Shown here: positions 46,875 through 59,800 of the stretch, piece by piece
Numbering within the stretch: position 1 is the stretch's first letter
Layout of the letters: the number at the start of each line of letters is the position of its first letter
Origin: Euryodendron excelsum
Lineage: Eukaryota > Streptophyta > Magnoliopsida > Ericales > Pentaphylacaceae
Assembly: GCA_033060915.1 (NCBI GenBank)
Contig: CM065383.1
Span: 10,734,001-10,798,000 of the forward strand
Direction of reading: 5' to 3'
DNA length: 64,000 bases
Program-made: the position numbers and the translations under genes
The notes under the pieces: model-generated
What the model was told of the DNA's origin: nothing
Seen by the model: only the letters and a program-made list of their open reading frames with translations
The model's database searches: none

Positions 46875-46889
46875 ATGCTAGATGGATGA
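46875..46889 (+). CDS. Possible four-codon upstream ORF overlapping the SDN start
   Basis: ATG-CTA-GAT-GGA-TGA overlaps the SDN start codon at 46882 in another frame. If the mRNA starts upstream, ribosomes would meet this ATG first, so leaky scanning or reinitiation would be needed. The effect is inference; an alternative transcription start could exclude it. Confidence 0.3.
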   Translation: MLDG

Positions 46890-49800
46890 GAAGATCGCTG
46901 CCTCGGGGAAAGAGGTAAAGCTCCTCTCTTGAAATCCCTCTCCGAAATATATATACACTCATATGTCGATGTATGTTTGCATCTATGTAAATGTCAGAAG
47001 GTTCAATGTGGATTAATAACTATCAGAAGGATGTCTGTAAATCGAATTCGATGTTTATACGGTTCTATGTGGCTAAACACTGTAAATGTTGTTAGGTTCT
47101 TGTTGAACTCGTCAAGGTGGCCCAGAAAAGAGGGATGAAGGGTAGTAAAGGAAGCTGGAAAGAATTTTTAAGTGTTCACGACACGAAGTTTGGGTCTAGC
47201 TTGAGTGATCCAACAAGGAGGTCCACTGATGCTTTGGCTGCTTTTCTAAAGACTTTTAGCCGAGAGGATGATTTACAGGTAATCGATAGCACCAAGGTGT
47301 TGCCCTTGGAATAATTATTTTTTTTTCACTTCTGAAAATAATCATGGGATCCTTATGTTTGTTTGCAGTTTTTCAATAAAGTAATGGAATGCCATTCTAA
47401 CCGTGATTCAGTACAATTCAAAGAGAAATCTGTGGAAGTTGAATCCCCTGAGCAGGTTTGGTTTGACTAACACGTTTTTACTCAGTGGGGTCTGTAAGCT
47501 GCAATTTCGTTCTGGGATAGGGGGCATATATTTCTGATGGACTTAAAAAGAATTGCATACATGGATTGATTAGGAGTAAATGATTTCTATTGTAGCTTCA
47601 AATTTCTGTTCAACACCATGCTGTTGGTTGATTCTCCAGTTTCCACCTTAACAGCATTCTAGTCTCAAGTTTTGATGTCTGGAGCTTGGAGTTTCATTTT
47701 TGCCTTTAATTAAATACACCCCTGTTCTGTCTTGTTCTCTGTTTAACACTTTAACCACATTAATATTTGACAAACTCTTTTTTTTTACTATAAACTGAGT
47801 CTTTCTAGACTGATACAGTGTTATGCTCTTGCATGTTTCCATGAAATGTTTGAGCAGATTATTCAGCACTAGGTTCAGAGTGCATTATTCAGCAGTCAAT
47901 TACTAGTGTTTTCTACATTTTCTGTCAAAATTCTTCCTCTTGTTGTATTGTTTTAGTTTGTGAAGGCTGTCTGTATTACAAGTTTCTTAGACTTTATGTA
48001 TCTCGTAATTGCATTGAGTGTAATACTTATTAAGTTGCTGTTGTGGCAGTGCAGAGGCTGGTTCGTTTAACTCTTGAACACCCGCAATACCCATTAGATT
48101 ATTCATTCCCGTCACATGAGGAGGTTTGCTGTCAATTTAGTTCCTTTTTATTTTTCAGCTATTTACTTACATATATTGCGAAAATTTTGTGAATTTCCCC
48201 TAGCTTGTCAGTTCTGATTGCACTTTTGTATCTTCTAGGAAAGGTCTAATATAGCAATTTTTTGCTATACGTACTCTCTTCATTTTTTGGTGCATTGGAG
48301 GGCCAGGCCACAGCCCTGGGGAGGGGGGACGTGGGTGGGTGAGTCAAACCCATGAACTCATGGCATGGGTGGGGGCGACACTACCCCTGGGCTAACCTCG
48401 CTCATCTATATCGACTCTTTTCTACGTCTAACTAAAGATAAATCAAAATTACTCAACAAGGCCTTATACCAATTATGCAGTTGTTTTTGTGAACAAGACC
48501 TTGAAATTACTGCCTTCAATTGGGAACGCTTGCATGTGACATTTGCCCATCATATATGAAATATGTTTGGTTTCGCCTTCTATAGGACTGAAAGAAGAAT
48601 CATCATGCATTTGAAATTAGTTTTTAAGCAATTGGATGATTTCAATGGGACTTTCTTTGCGTTACCACATTGGGAGTAATTGGCATATAGCCTGCTGCTC
48701 CTTTTTTGCTTTCCATGTGTCCATTTTCCTGTTGAATATATCATAGCCATTTGCTATCGTTTATAACTGTGCATCAGATTGTGCAGCAGCTGGTTCTCTT
48801 CTTCAGTAAGAGAACTCATTGGTTTTGAGAATGGCAGGGAGACATCTTTTGAATATTAAGTTTATTAAGTTGTGCAACTGGAAGAAATGAGAAAAACACC
48901 TGTGAGCTAGATATAAATTTTGAAAATGCTACCCTTTTATTTGGACAACTGTATGGGTTTTCTGTCTTCTTCTTGTCCAACAAAATTCTGTGCAAAGCAA
49001 AAGCATATCTCTAGCAAGTTCATTTGTTGCAACCCTATGAGTTATAGGTCCCCTATGTGCATGTTTTATTGGAATTTAAGTTCTTTCCAGTACTAGTTGA
49101 CTGGTTATTCTCGGTAAACACTGAAGGTTTCTTGTAGTTTTCTGATTTCCTTTATGGCTGTTTTTTATGCTGATTGATTTCGCTTGTATTCTTGTTAACT
49201 TCTTCAAATGGTGGCACAGGGGTGGTTGGTAATGAAGCTCAATGAAAAGAACAAGCCAATGAGAACAACTGCAATGATTGCCATTGATTGTGAGATGGTT
49301 CTCTGTGAAGACGGCACTGAAGCTTTGGTGAGGCTTTGTGTTGTTGATCGCAATCTACAGGTACTGTTTGAGCTTGTTTTCAATTTTTTCATGCACTATG
49401 ACCCCTTAATACCTCCCCCCTCCCCTCACACACACAAAGATGTGTGCTGGTGCAAAAGCACCAACTACGTAGCAACCAGTTTGGCAATTTTAGACATCTC
49501 AAAGGTCTCAATTGCTCAATTTTCTTTTCATTTTCCGAAGTTGATGTGGACATTTTGGAATTTGGAGTATTTCAGGTCAAAGTTAATGAACTTGTCAATC
49601 CAAATAAAACAGTTGGAGACTACAGGAGTGAGATTACTGGCCTCACTGCAAAAGATTTGGACGGAGTTACTTGTTCATTGGCTGATGTTCAGGTAATATG
49701 TAGTTGGTTTTGAAGTTATGTGGGAATAGCACAGCCAAAAAGAAAGAGAGATAAAATTTTAGTTAATAACTAAATAAAAAACAAAAAAATTATCTGAATG

Positions 49801-52800
49801 ATAAAATAACTAAATGAATAAAAACTAACTGCCATTTTTAATGTCTTCGTCTTCGAGGATTTTGTAGAAATCGATGAAGAAGCTTTTATCGCCTGGAACA
49901 ATATTAGTTGGCCACAGTTTGAACAATGATCTGCATGGTAAGCTAAGCTATATGATTAAATGTTGATTTTCATTTTGAAGATTTCTTTTCATTTGGAAGT
50001 TTAAATAAGTTTTGTTTGTTATCAGTGAATTTGTTTGACATTTGGCTACTAGTGCTGATTGTAACTTCTTACACCAAGTTTATGCTATTTACTACTGACA
50101 TCTTTAAATTAATTTTTTTCTCAAATTTTTTTGTTTACAGCACTAAAGTTAGATCATGCAAGAGTGATTGACACCTCTCTTATCTTCAAATATGGGGATG
50201 AGACTAATTTCAGAAGGCCTTCTCTGAATAACCTGTGTAAGGCAAGTTGTTAATTACATGCACATGCATGTCTCTGTATGCATGTGGTTTTGATGTCATA
50301 TTTGTTTCAATTTTTAAAGTTGTCAAAACTGTTATTTACTTCTGGCCATTGACCTGTCTCTGACACACCCCACCCACACACACATACACACACACATACA
50401 CTCTCTCTCTCTTGAATAATTTTTTTAGGGCATTGTTTGAAGTCCAATTTCTGTTTTTTTTATTCATAAGGCTTTGTCATATTTGTCATTTTTGGCTGCA
50501 TGGGTTGGTCTCTTCTAAACACTCTTGTACAATTTCTGATATTCCCTTCTTGTTTGCTGTCTATATTAATTCCTAGATGCTGCACTTTGTGCATGCCTTA
50601 ACTAGTGAACAGGCAAGTTGCTATGCGGATCATTATGCATATTTAAATTGTTCCATCAATTGTTTTCACAGGCTGTGTTGGGATATGAAGTCAGGAAGAA
50701 GGGTGCTCCGCACAATTGTCTAGATGATGCATGTGCTGCAATGAGACTTGTTCTGGCCAAGATAGAGACTGGATTTGATAATGCTATACCACTGGTTCAT
50801 GAGGGTGTAAGTTTAGAAGTTCAAGTGCTGGTTTTGTCGATTGTCTAATGAATATGAGATTGTTAATTCATCATAATTTGAACTTGTAGGTTCCTGAGAT
50901 TGAAATGTCAAAACTACTTCTCCACAGAATACCAATCAATGTGCCCAGTGAAGAGTTGCATAAAATTATTCCTGGGGACTTTGCAATTGAGATCAAGGTC
51001 AGAATATCTATATACTTTCTGTTATTTTAGCATCTGGACGAGCTTGGTTAGTGGAACATCTTAACACGTATTATGTGCATGTTACCGTGCCAGAATGTTG
51101 GGACTATCTATATGATGTTCCTTCAAATATCTTACTACTTTGCATTAGAAAATAATCCAATTGGGATTAGGATATCTGTTGACTGGGAAACATTGTTGAG
51201 CTATTTCTCTTATATTGCAAAGTAATGAAAGGATAGTATTAGGCCTGCTCTTGGGTTGTGTTGGCTAGGGTGGAAAGTGGTTAAATCTTTTGTGATAACA
51301 ACCTCCTTTTCAACCAATTTCTCTGTTGTATTCAGTGGTGTAGACTGCTGCTTGAGCACATGCCCATTGAACTACTCCAATATTTTAATATACTATTTTT
51401 TTTTGGCTCCATCATTTTGTGAATTAACCAGCAATTGATAAGGTAAGAATAAATGTTGATGATAAGATCTCTCTTTGTCTGAACGGTGGCCCATATCCTA
51501 CAAATTCTGATGATACTTGGTAAAATATGTATGTTGATATTGGCCGTCAACTTTTACACTGAACATAACTTACCATGGACAAAAATTAAAACCTTCATTC
51601 TATAAATGAGGAAAGGTTTCATTAGGTAATTGTGCATGTGAATATTGAGCTTGAAGAGGAAGGTCAATTTTATTATTGGATAAACATCGAGAAGAAAGTG
51701 CTTTTAATGATATTATGACAGCATAAGGTTAGTAAGTTGGTGGTGCATGGAACACTACGAAACTTGCAAGCATTAACTAACCTTCTTGATTCAAGGTGCT
51801 CCCTTCATCCTGATTCTGAAGGATTTAGACATACCGACCTGTAGCTGAGTGTCAATAGAGAAGGACATTGCTCCGTTGCGGGTCATTATGTCACCATCGC
51901 TAGACTGTATAAATTGTCAGACAAGTTTACATTCACTGATTTTTAAATTGTAGTGTATTGTTGGCTCTTTTGCCTCTCTGTGTTTATTAATGAAATTGCT
52001 GACGTGGCAAATGATTTGGTGGCAGTCTAACAAAAAGGGTCGAGGAGAAAAGTATTCTGCCTTTGCCATTTTTAAGAATCAACAAGAGGCAAATCAAGCA
52101 TTTGAAGATGTCAATGGAAATCTAGAAAAGGTATGTCCCGGATGAGTATTTTTCTATGTTGTGCAAAATTTTATTATCTGGAAAAGGTGGCCATTGTATG
52201 TAGCTATGTATATTCTTACTCCCTCTGCCTGAAAGCAACAACTGAAGCTAATTGTCCGCCCATGAGGAATTGAATCCTAATCCTGATGTGCGCTTAGCTT
52301 TCCTAGTTTAGAGCTAAAGCATTATCTCAATTTCTTGTCTCTAACACGAAGGCATTCTCCTTTGTTTTGGGGTTAAAACCTACTCCTTCCGTAGCAGTGC
52401 CTCTGGTCTGCAATTCATATGTGCCATCTTTGTACGAAAATTTTCCTGTGATTCCTGTTGATAGTCTTCCATTTAAACAATCTCATGCATAGGGATTAAA
52501 TTTTGTTGATGCCTTGTGTTAGGACTCATCCGGACTACCACAGAAATGTATTTCATTCCAACTTGATTCTGGAATGACTGGTAGCTTATACATTCGTAAA
52601 ATGGCACATGATGAATTTATCGACCAAGTTTCATCAAGGAAAAGATCATTCCAAGTCGAGAAGACCACAGATGAGTCCAAGAAGTCAAAGTCAGATCAGG
52701 AAGTTGGAGAGCAGACTAAGGCAGGGTCAAATCTTTGTGATGGTCACCTGAAGGAGATTAAAAGATTGAAGCAAGAATTGACGCAGAGGGATCAGGAAAT

Positions 52801-52852
52801 CTCCAAGTTGAACAAGATCGTAGTTGCTCTTACAAGGAAACAAGGACTCTAA
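46882..52852 (+). CDS. SDN: Small RNA degrading nuclease (SDN family 3'-5' exonuclease)
   Basis: Twelve exons: 46882-46914, 47096-47278, 47369-47455, 48055-48123, 49220-49360, 49576-49692, 49868-49937, 50141-50241, 50672-50806, 50890-50997, 52026-52130, 52523-52852; 492 aa. The DEDDh exonuclease core shows ExoI IDCEMV (D147, E149), ExoII GHSLNND (D231) and ExoIII HNCLDDA (H281, D286). The N-terminal part has the SDN-typical WKEFL...[13 protein letters not shown]. After the nuclease comes an RRM-like part (about 313-410, [19 protein letters not shown]) and a C-terminal coiled coil (about 455-490). Family members degrade short single-stranded RNAs, including mature miRNAs, from the 3' end. Intron 8 has a GC donor (AAG|GCAAGT); all others are GT-AG. 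Introns 4 and 10 are about 1.1 and 1.0 kb without recognised elements. Confidence 0.92.
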
Positions 52853-53871
52853 ACATGCATGCAGATGTACGTTTTAGCATATATAATGGCATGTTATGTT
52901 CTTTATGATGCTTGAGAGAGCCTGTCCGTGCTTCCAGAACTGGGGAAGAAACAATTCTTCATATTTTTGGCAGCTGCTACTTAAGTTGCGCTGGAGAGTA
53001 ATCAGGCATGGTTGGATATACTTCTGCTGCTGCTGAATTTTGAATGAGACGTGGAGCGTGAGGATGGAAGGCTTGCATTGGTGGCAGAGGACATCATTTT
53101 GGCTATATAACTTGTACTGCTTGTTTGGATATATTGGTGCTGATGGAGCAAGGGCCATTGCTGCTTCCACACTGCGCCATCAAGCACATCGTTAATTTTC
53201 ATATTTTTTACTTTTAGTATTCAACATTTTTTTCTTGGCGATTCACTTTTCTATAAAATAGCAAAATGTGAACTTTGTGTCCGTGTTTCTGCTGCTGTGG
53301 AAGTATTATTTAATCAATTTTGTTGATTATGTATATGTAACCCTCAGAATTGTGTCTAGAAACTGGTTCAAAGTCGTACATAATTGCCCAGTGTTCAGTA
53401 GGCACGAGGGTGCTGGTGCTGACATACTGCGTTTGAGCTGCCAGGGATGCCTGGTTTAATGCCGCTGCCTACCTTGGCTCTGTGCTAGTAATAGATTTGT
53501 CTTACTCTTACGTTTCCAGCTTCTTGATTCAGATCGATGTTGAGTTCTTTTGGAATGCAATTACCACCTGGAATTGACTGGGTAGTGTGGTACTCAACCA
53601 TTTTCTTCGTGAATTAGCATGGATTTTATCAGATTAACATGCCAAAAGGGCAGGGTGCCTTTCTCTGTCCCCATTCCAGACTGCCCTGCGTCCAATTATT
53701 TCACTGTATGGAGATAGCAATAGAGTGAGAAACAGGAAAAAACGAAAGCAATTGATTCATCAATGAAAACACATCTCCGCCTAAAGCCAGGAGAGTAAAG
53801 AAACCAAAGGCAAAATTTTTCCAGTCGGCTTCGGTCCAAAGCGTTCTAATAAAATTTTACAGACCAAATCT
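52853..53871. other. Convergent intergenic region, SDN and PTEN2 3' ends
   Basis: About 1 kb between the two stop codons holds the 3' UTRs of both genes. Nothing else is recognised. Confidence 0.6.
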
Positions 53872-56800
53872 TCACTCACTTTCATAATCTTCTTCATCTC
53901 CAAAAGTAAAAACAGAAGCGTCAGCTGCAATTGCCTTGAAATCACTCATACCTCCGGAGTCCAATCTCCCCACCCCATCCATTTTCGTTTCATTGAAGGG
54001 ATTACTCTGTTTGGGCTCCTTGCCAAGTGACAGTTGCCGAGTTCTATATGTTAAAGTCGTCATTTGCTCCACTGCTGTGCCAGATTCATGATATGCAGGA
54101 GGTCCAGCTCCAGAGGCTGCTCGAGCTTTACTACTCTTGGACGCCACAGTTTCCTCTCCATCACTGTCCGAGAATACATCATCATTGTCTTGGTTTTCAG
54201 AGACCTTAGTTCGACTGGGAGTAGCTGCCACCCCATCACTTGAGGAAGTAGCATTTCCCACTCTTCCATCAGATCTGCTGCTGGCATGTTCGGCCTTTTG
54301 CCTTGTTGGAATGGAACCATCGTAGTCTATCATCACAATTTCAACCTGGAATCCTGGAGAAGGCAATTTCCTCTGCAAAGCACAGTGCGTGAACCACAGA
54401 ACCAAGTGAAGGAAAGCTGTAAGGAAAGTACCAAGAACTGGAAAGTGGGAAATGTGCAAATGAGAAGAGGGAGAAAGGATCTCCTGTTAAAACACCTACT
54501 TCTCTCACATTCAAACAATATAAATAAAGAAGAAAAACTTTGGCTTCACATGGAAAATATTATAGTGGAGCATGAACTACAAGGTATCACAAGATGAGAA
54601 GTGCACTATTTACCTTGTCAAACCCATCAAGGTCCGAATTGTTTAAAGTAATTCTGTTCTCCATCATTGTTGTATTCAGCCAACTGAAAAAAAAAAAAGA
54701 ATGAAAACAATCTAATGGTGTGCATGTACCTAAAAAAAGGATTAAAGCCACATGCATTCCCAGCAGAAAGTGAGGCCTTGGAAAAAACCTAATGGTTTGC
54801 ATATGAATTTCTTCTGACAAAAATAGGTGGTCATAATGACATTTGAAATGACTAGGGAAATGTCTGCATACTCATCCATTGGTGGACCAAGTTGATAAAT
54901 GAACCTAAGGATTTATATTTCCATGACATTCTAGATATATGTGGATGGAAGTGATATGCTATTTATAATTAAGCACGTGACTAAAAGAAACAAAAGAAGA
55001 AAGGGGGTATAGGGACCAGTAGAAATCTCCTTGGCGATCATGAAAATGGATCTTAAAATCCCCCCTCAACTCTGTGAGACCAGGTTCCCCCGGTAGAGCA
55101 AAGACCACAATCCCTTTTTTTGGTGCACGGATCCAAAAATCTTCTGGCTGAAAAAATGGAACCTATGGATTAGTCGGGGCTCACAACCAACTGAAATAAT
55201 GCATCACCACAAAGATATTAACAAATCGATCTAAAAACTCACTCACTGTGCAAAAAAAAAAAGAACTGATAGGATACTTACCATTAGATCCTTAGTTTTT
55301 GGATGTTTTCTTGTTGAGAATAGAATCCCTGTATAGTAGTGAACATGTGCATGTATAAGACAGCCACATAGCATGCACCAAAAAGCAACATGAAACAGTC
55401 AATGACATATTGTGAATAGCCTTTTCAATGGTGATATGAGAGTTCAAATTCCTTTATGGACAGTCAATGATGTTTTTTTTTTATAGCTTTTTTCCTTATA
55501 AGCATGTAGACCTTCAATAGTGTTAGGAACCCACAAAGAGAAATGAGCAAACATATCACAGCTAGAATGACAGCTAAACTCAAGATTCAAGAAAATGAAA
55601 CTCGTATTTCAAAAATAAATATTATCTCACCTTCAGTTTAACAACAATGAGTCATGCATTAATAAGACAACTTTGAAAAAGTGATATATAAACATGGGAA
55701 AGTGTCAGTGCATAGAATGGTCCAGGTTTCAAGTAACCTTAATAAATAAACAAACTAGCCCGTTCAGGACTTAGCCAACAAAAAAAATGCATTAGTATCG
55801 AAGTTCTCTCCAGCTAATGCCTTAAATGTCTCTCTCTCCACTAACAAAAAATTCTCTCTTTTTGGTCACCCAATTATAACACTACAACTTTTATACAACA
55901 AGGCACCTAGTGTCAAGGGCTTTCACACTGTCAATAACGGCTAGACAAGAAGAATTCTCACAAGTCATTAGTTTTGGGTTAGCCTCTCTCTCTCAATTAT
56001 AACAGTACTCCTTTTATACAACAAGGCTCCTAGTGTCAAGGGCTTTCACACTGTGAATAACTGCTAGACAAGAAGAATGCTCACAAGTCATTAGTTTTGG
56101 TTTAGCCTCTCTCTCTCTCTCTCTCTACAAGCAAGTGCGCACCTCCAAACCATGAGGTTTTGTTAATAAAAAACACTAGCAGGTGGCATGTTGTTGCACT
56201 TGCATGCATTGCATATATCGTACTGATATTATTAGCAGGCTAATGTGGGCAAGTGTAGCTTTGTACCCACTTATTCTGAGTTTCTTGCATAAACTGTTGA
56301 AAATGTGGATTTTGAATCTTAACTAACTTCTTCCTTGTCTCCATATGTTGATCAACCATTTCATCTGTATGTTTGTGAACATAGCGAACAATAGTAAAGG
56401 CACTTCAAAACAAATGTACAAACAATAATTACAAAATAAATGATGACACCTTGTTGATTGTAATCAAAGCAACGCAATGGCACCCAAAGTACAATTTTCC
56501 AACTGATAATGGATGGACCTATCAAACAAATGTAAGACGTCTTCGGCACTTAGGATTAAAAGATTGAGTAACAAGGGATGTCATGGATTACCACTATGAT
56601 CAGATATAGTGATGGAAGGCCTGATCCAGTACGGGCAGTTCTGAAGCCGAAATCCCCTAAGCATGCATCTGTAAAAAGTAACTTTAGTACCTTCCCAACG
56701 ATCAAAATGACTTATTTTGGGAAAGATCAGAAGAGTACCTACGTCCAGGTTGATTTTCACCATTGAAGTATGTTAAAAGGCGGTCAAAGTACTTTACATA

Positions 56801-59800
56801 CCTCTGGAAAAAGAAACTATATGAATCAATTACTAAAGAAATGTAATATAATTAAAATATATCAATATTCAATGAAAGTAGTTGACGAACAAGTTGGCTT
56901 GGAAGAATTAGGCCCCTTCCATCTAGGCATCTTTTCTGGTTATAATACTCAATGCATTCCTCAGATGTTGGGAAGAACTGTAAAAAGAAGCAAAACAAGG
57001 TAATAACAAAGCTACCAAAATGGTAACACGTAGAACCCAATATGAGTAACACATTTCCATCTCATTCACAAAGAACAGCATTTTCATGCATCTAACTTAA
57101 AAATCTCACCTTTAGGAACAGGAGGAGGCTAGAGATCATTAATCCTGTCCTTGCCATTCCAGCTTTACAATGAACAACTACAACATTCTGAATGTCCTCC
57201 TTTAACCATGAGTAAGCACTTTGACAAAATAGTGTTATGAGTTCAATAGGGGGACAATTATGGTCGTCAAATGGGAAAGATGCAACCTGGAAAACAGCCA
57301 GGCAGATAAAACAGGGAAGAAGTCATAAAATCACTTTCCTATAAAAGAGAGGCAGCTTATTGAGTACCCAGCCAAGCAGCTAAGGCATGGTATTCAAATA
57401 GCTTATTGATCATGAATAAAAAGAGAAGCAGCTAAGGTTTTGTATTCAACACAATGGGCATGATAAAGCTAATATTTGGAGCTTGGATTCACCACTTATA
57501 CAAACGTATGATGTCTCATTAAGGCAACATATATAGTATTACATCCAGCAAAAATGCTCAAAGGTAAACAAAGGGGAAAATCACACCTTCCCCTCAAATA
57601 GTGAAGCATCGTACAACCTCTCTGAACAAAGATTGTATACTTTGAATGTTCCCTGCATATAAAAGGTTTATTTCAATTATCAGGATCCAAAAAAATAATA
57701 AATTATATATGCTGTGACAATAAGCCCAAACAGCAAAAATTCATTTCAATGGAATCCACTGAAGATAGAAAACAATATAATAGGCCGCGACACTGTGTAT
57801 CTCAAAAATGTCAAATGCAATAAAACTACAGATCCATCCAAGAAAATTCAGGACCATAACTTTTTTTACTTTTTTAGCCAAAACAATATTATGAACTTGA
57901 AGAACACCTTTGGCCACAAACATCCCCTCGTCATTGTGAAAGAATCCTAACCTCCAAAAATAAGCAAAGAAACAAAGCAACTATCCAGAGTGGCACATAT
58001 GAATTTCTTTCTCCGTTCAGTTTTATTGAGGGCCATAACTCCTCCACAAATACATATATCGTCATCGCTACTCTCAGTACAAAACTAGAGTTCTTTATGG
58101 GTTCCTTCCTCTTATCTTGTACCTTCAACTTGAATGACATAATCCTCACTGGTGGATTTGTTGATATCCACTACTTGCGAAGAAACCATCTTAAGTAACT
58201 TTCTCTTATCTGGTCCTTAACTGGTGCTACCTCTAGCTTCCCAGAAATAAATTCATTTGTGCAATTTTTCTTTTTTTTTTTTGGTTATGGACACACTTCT
58301 GTATTAATCTCCTCATGATATAAATTATCTGAACAAGTTCTTTCTTGGCTGTCCAACGTTAGATCATGAAGAATTATCAAAAGCATTCTGAGAGAGGATT
58401 ATCAATATCAATACTTACTATGTTTTGCAAGAATGCTAGCATCTGATGGTTTCCGAATTGGATGTTCGTGTGTTAATAAAAAGAGGATAATACTCTTGCA
58501 TGGCATCCTAATAAGATCCCCAAAGTCGGATAATACAATAGGTACCAATGTTGAATACAATGTTTACCTTATGATGAGTTTCAAAAAACTTGATCACTTC
58601 TTCCATGTGATTTCGATAGAGACCCTGCATCAAATTTCTAAGACAGTATTATTACAAATTTAGCTACATGTCAATAATCGGATGAAATGTGAATTTTGAC
58701 ATGAATCATGTTGTTTGTTTACCTCAACATATCCAAAAAACCCAGAGCTCATATCACCAGCAGGAAATCCCATAGCAATTATATTTTCAGTTATATAAGT
58801 CATATCTAGATCAAATCCTCCTTCCTGAAAACCAGGGCATTATCAAGTTAGATGTCACAAAGTAACTTCTTAATTGAACTTTCACCCTCTCAACCATGAC
58901 TTAGTATCACTTAACCTCCCTAACTAAAAAATGTTACATTTCCTCCTCCTAAAGTATCATCATTATTTTCTGTGTTAATGCCGTCAACAGAATAGGTAAA
59001 TTGACATTTTTACCTTTCATGTCATGTATTTTAGTCTTTGAACAACAAAATTCATATTCCAAACATGGCCCTAGGCCTACTGATTTTTTCTCAATTTTCC
59101 TTATCCACATTTTTTCCAAACAACCAAACCCATTTAATGCAAGTGTAAAATTTTCTTTCTCCTGAGAGTAATTTTGTCAAAAAAAAAACTTTCTTTATTT
59201 TGATGCTAGAGTAATTTTGTCAAAAGAATATAATTTTCCAGTTATGTGCAAGTCACATGACAAATATCTATCCATTTTTCTAATAGATCTCTAACAGAAA
59301 GGGAGACTTGATATCAATTTAGACTTTAAGTGGTCAAAAAAAGGTAACATTTTTCAGTTTAAGGAGGTTAAGTGCTACTGAGTCATACTTGAGGGGTGAA
59401 AGTGTAATTACAGCCTTGAAGAAATGTATGATATGATTAACTTGAAAATTATAATGCTTTCTGACTACACAAAACACCATCAAAAGAAAACAGAAGAATT
59501 TTAAATTCTACAAGATTGTGAAAATTGAAGGATGTCATATAATTCGTGGATAGAATTAGTCTGTGACATCTCAACACCAAAAAATGTAATGTATCCAGCC
59601 AACAACTTTGAAATATCAAATTTGATTTCTAACCATATTTCAATAGCCATCATTTCCAATTATAGTAATTGGCCTAAGATAATGCAGTTTAAATCTCTAA
59701 AAAAATCTGTAGCTTACTTTTAAATTTAAGTGCATATTTATGATAACAATCATATCTTATGTTTAAATTCAAGCATAATGCAATTAAAATCTTTAAAATA

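Larger units (their letters stand above)
42592..46881. other. Intergenic region, F-box gene to SDN gene
   Basis: No gene is supported. The first few hundred bases are likely 3' UTR of the F-box gene. The stretch contains a 162-bp tandem duplication (44407-44730), a TA run (about 45227-45244), a SINE-like element (45367-45597), a 68-bp tandem duplication (45771-45906) and a Mutator-like MITE (45983-46488). The last 150 bp form the leader of the SDN gene. Confidence 0.5.
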
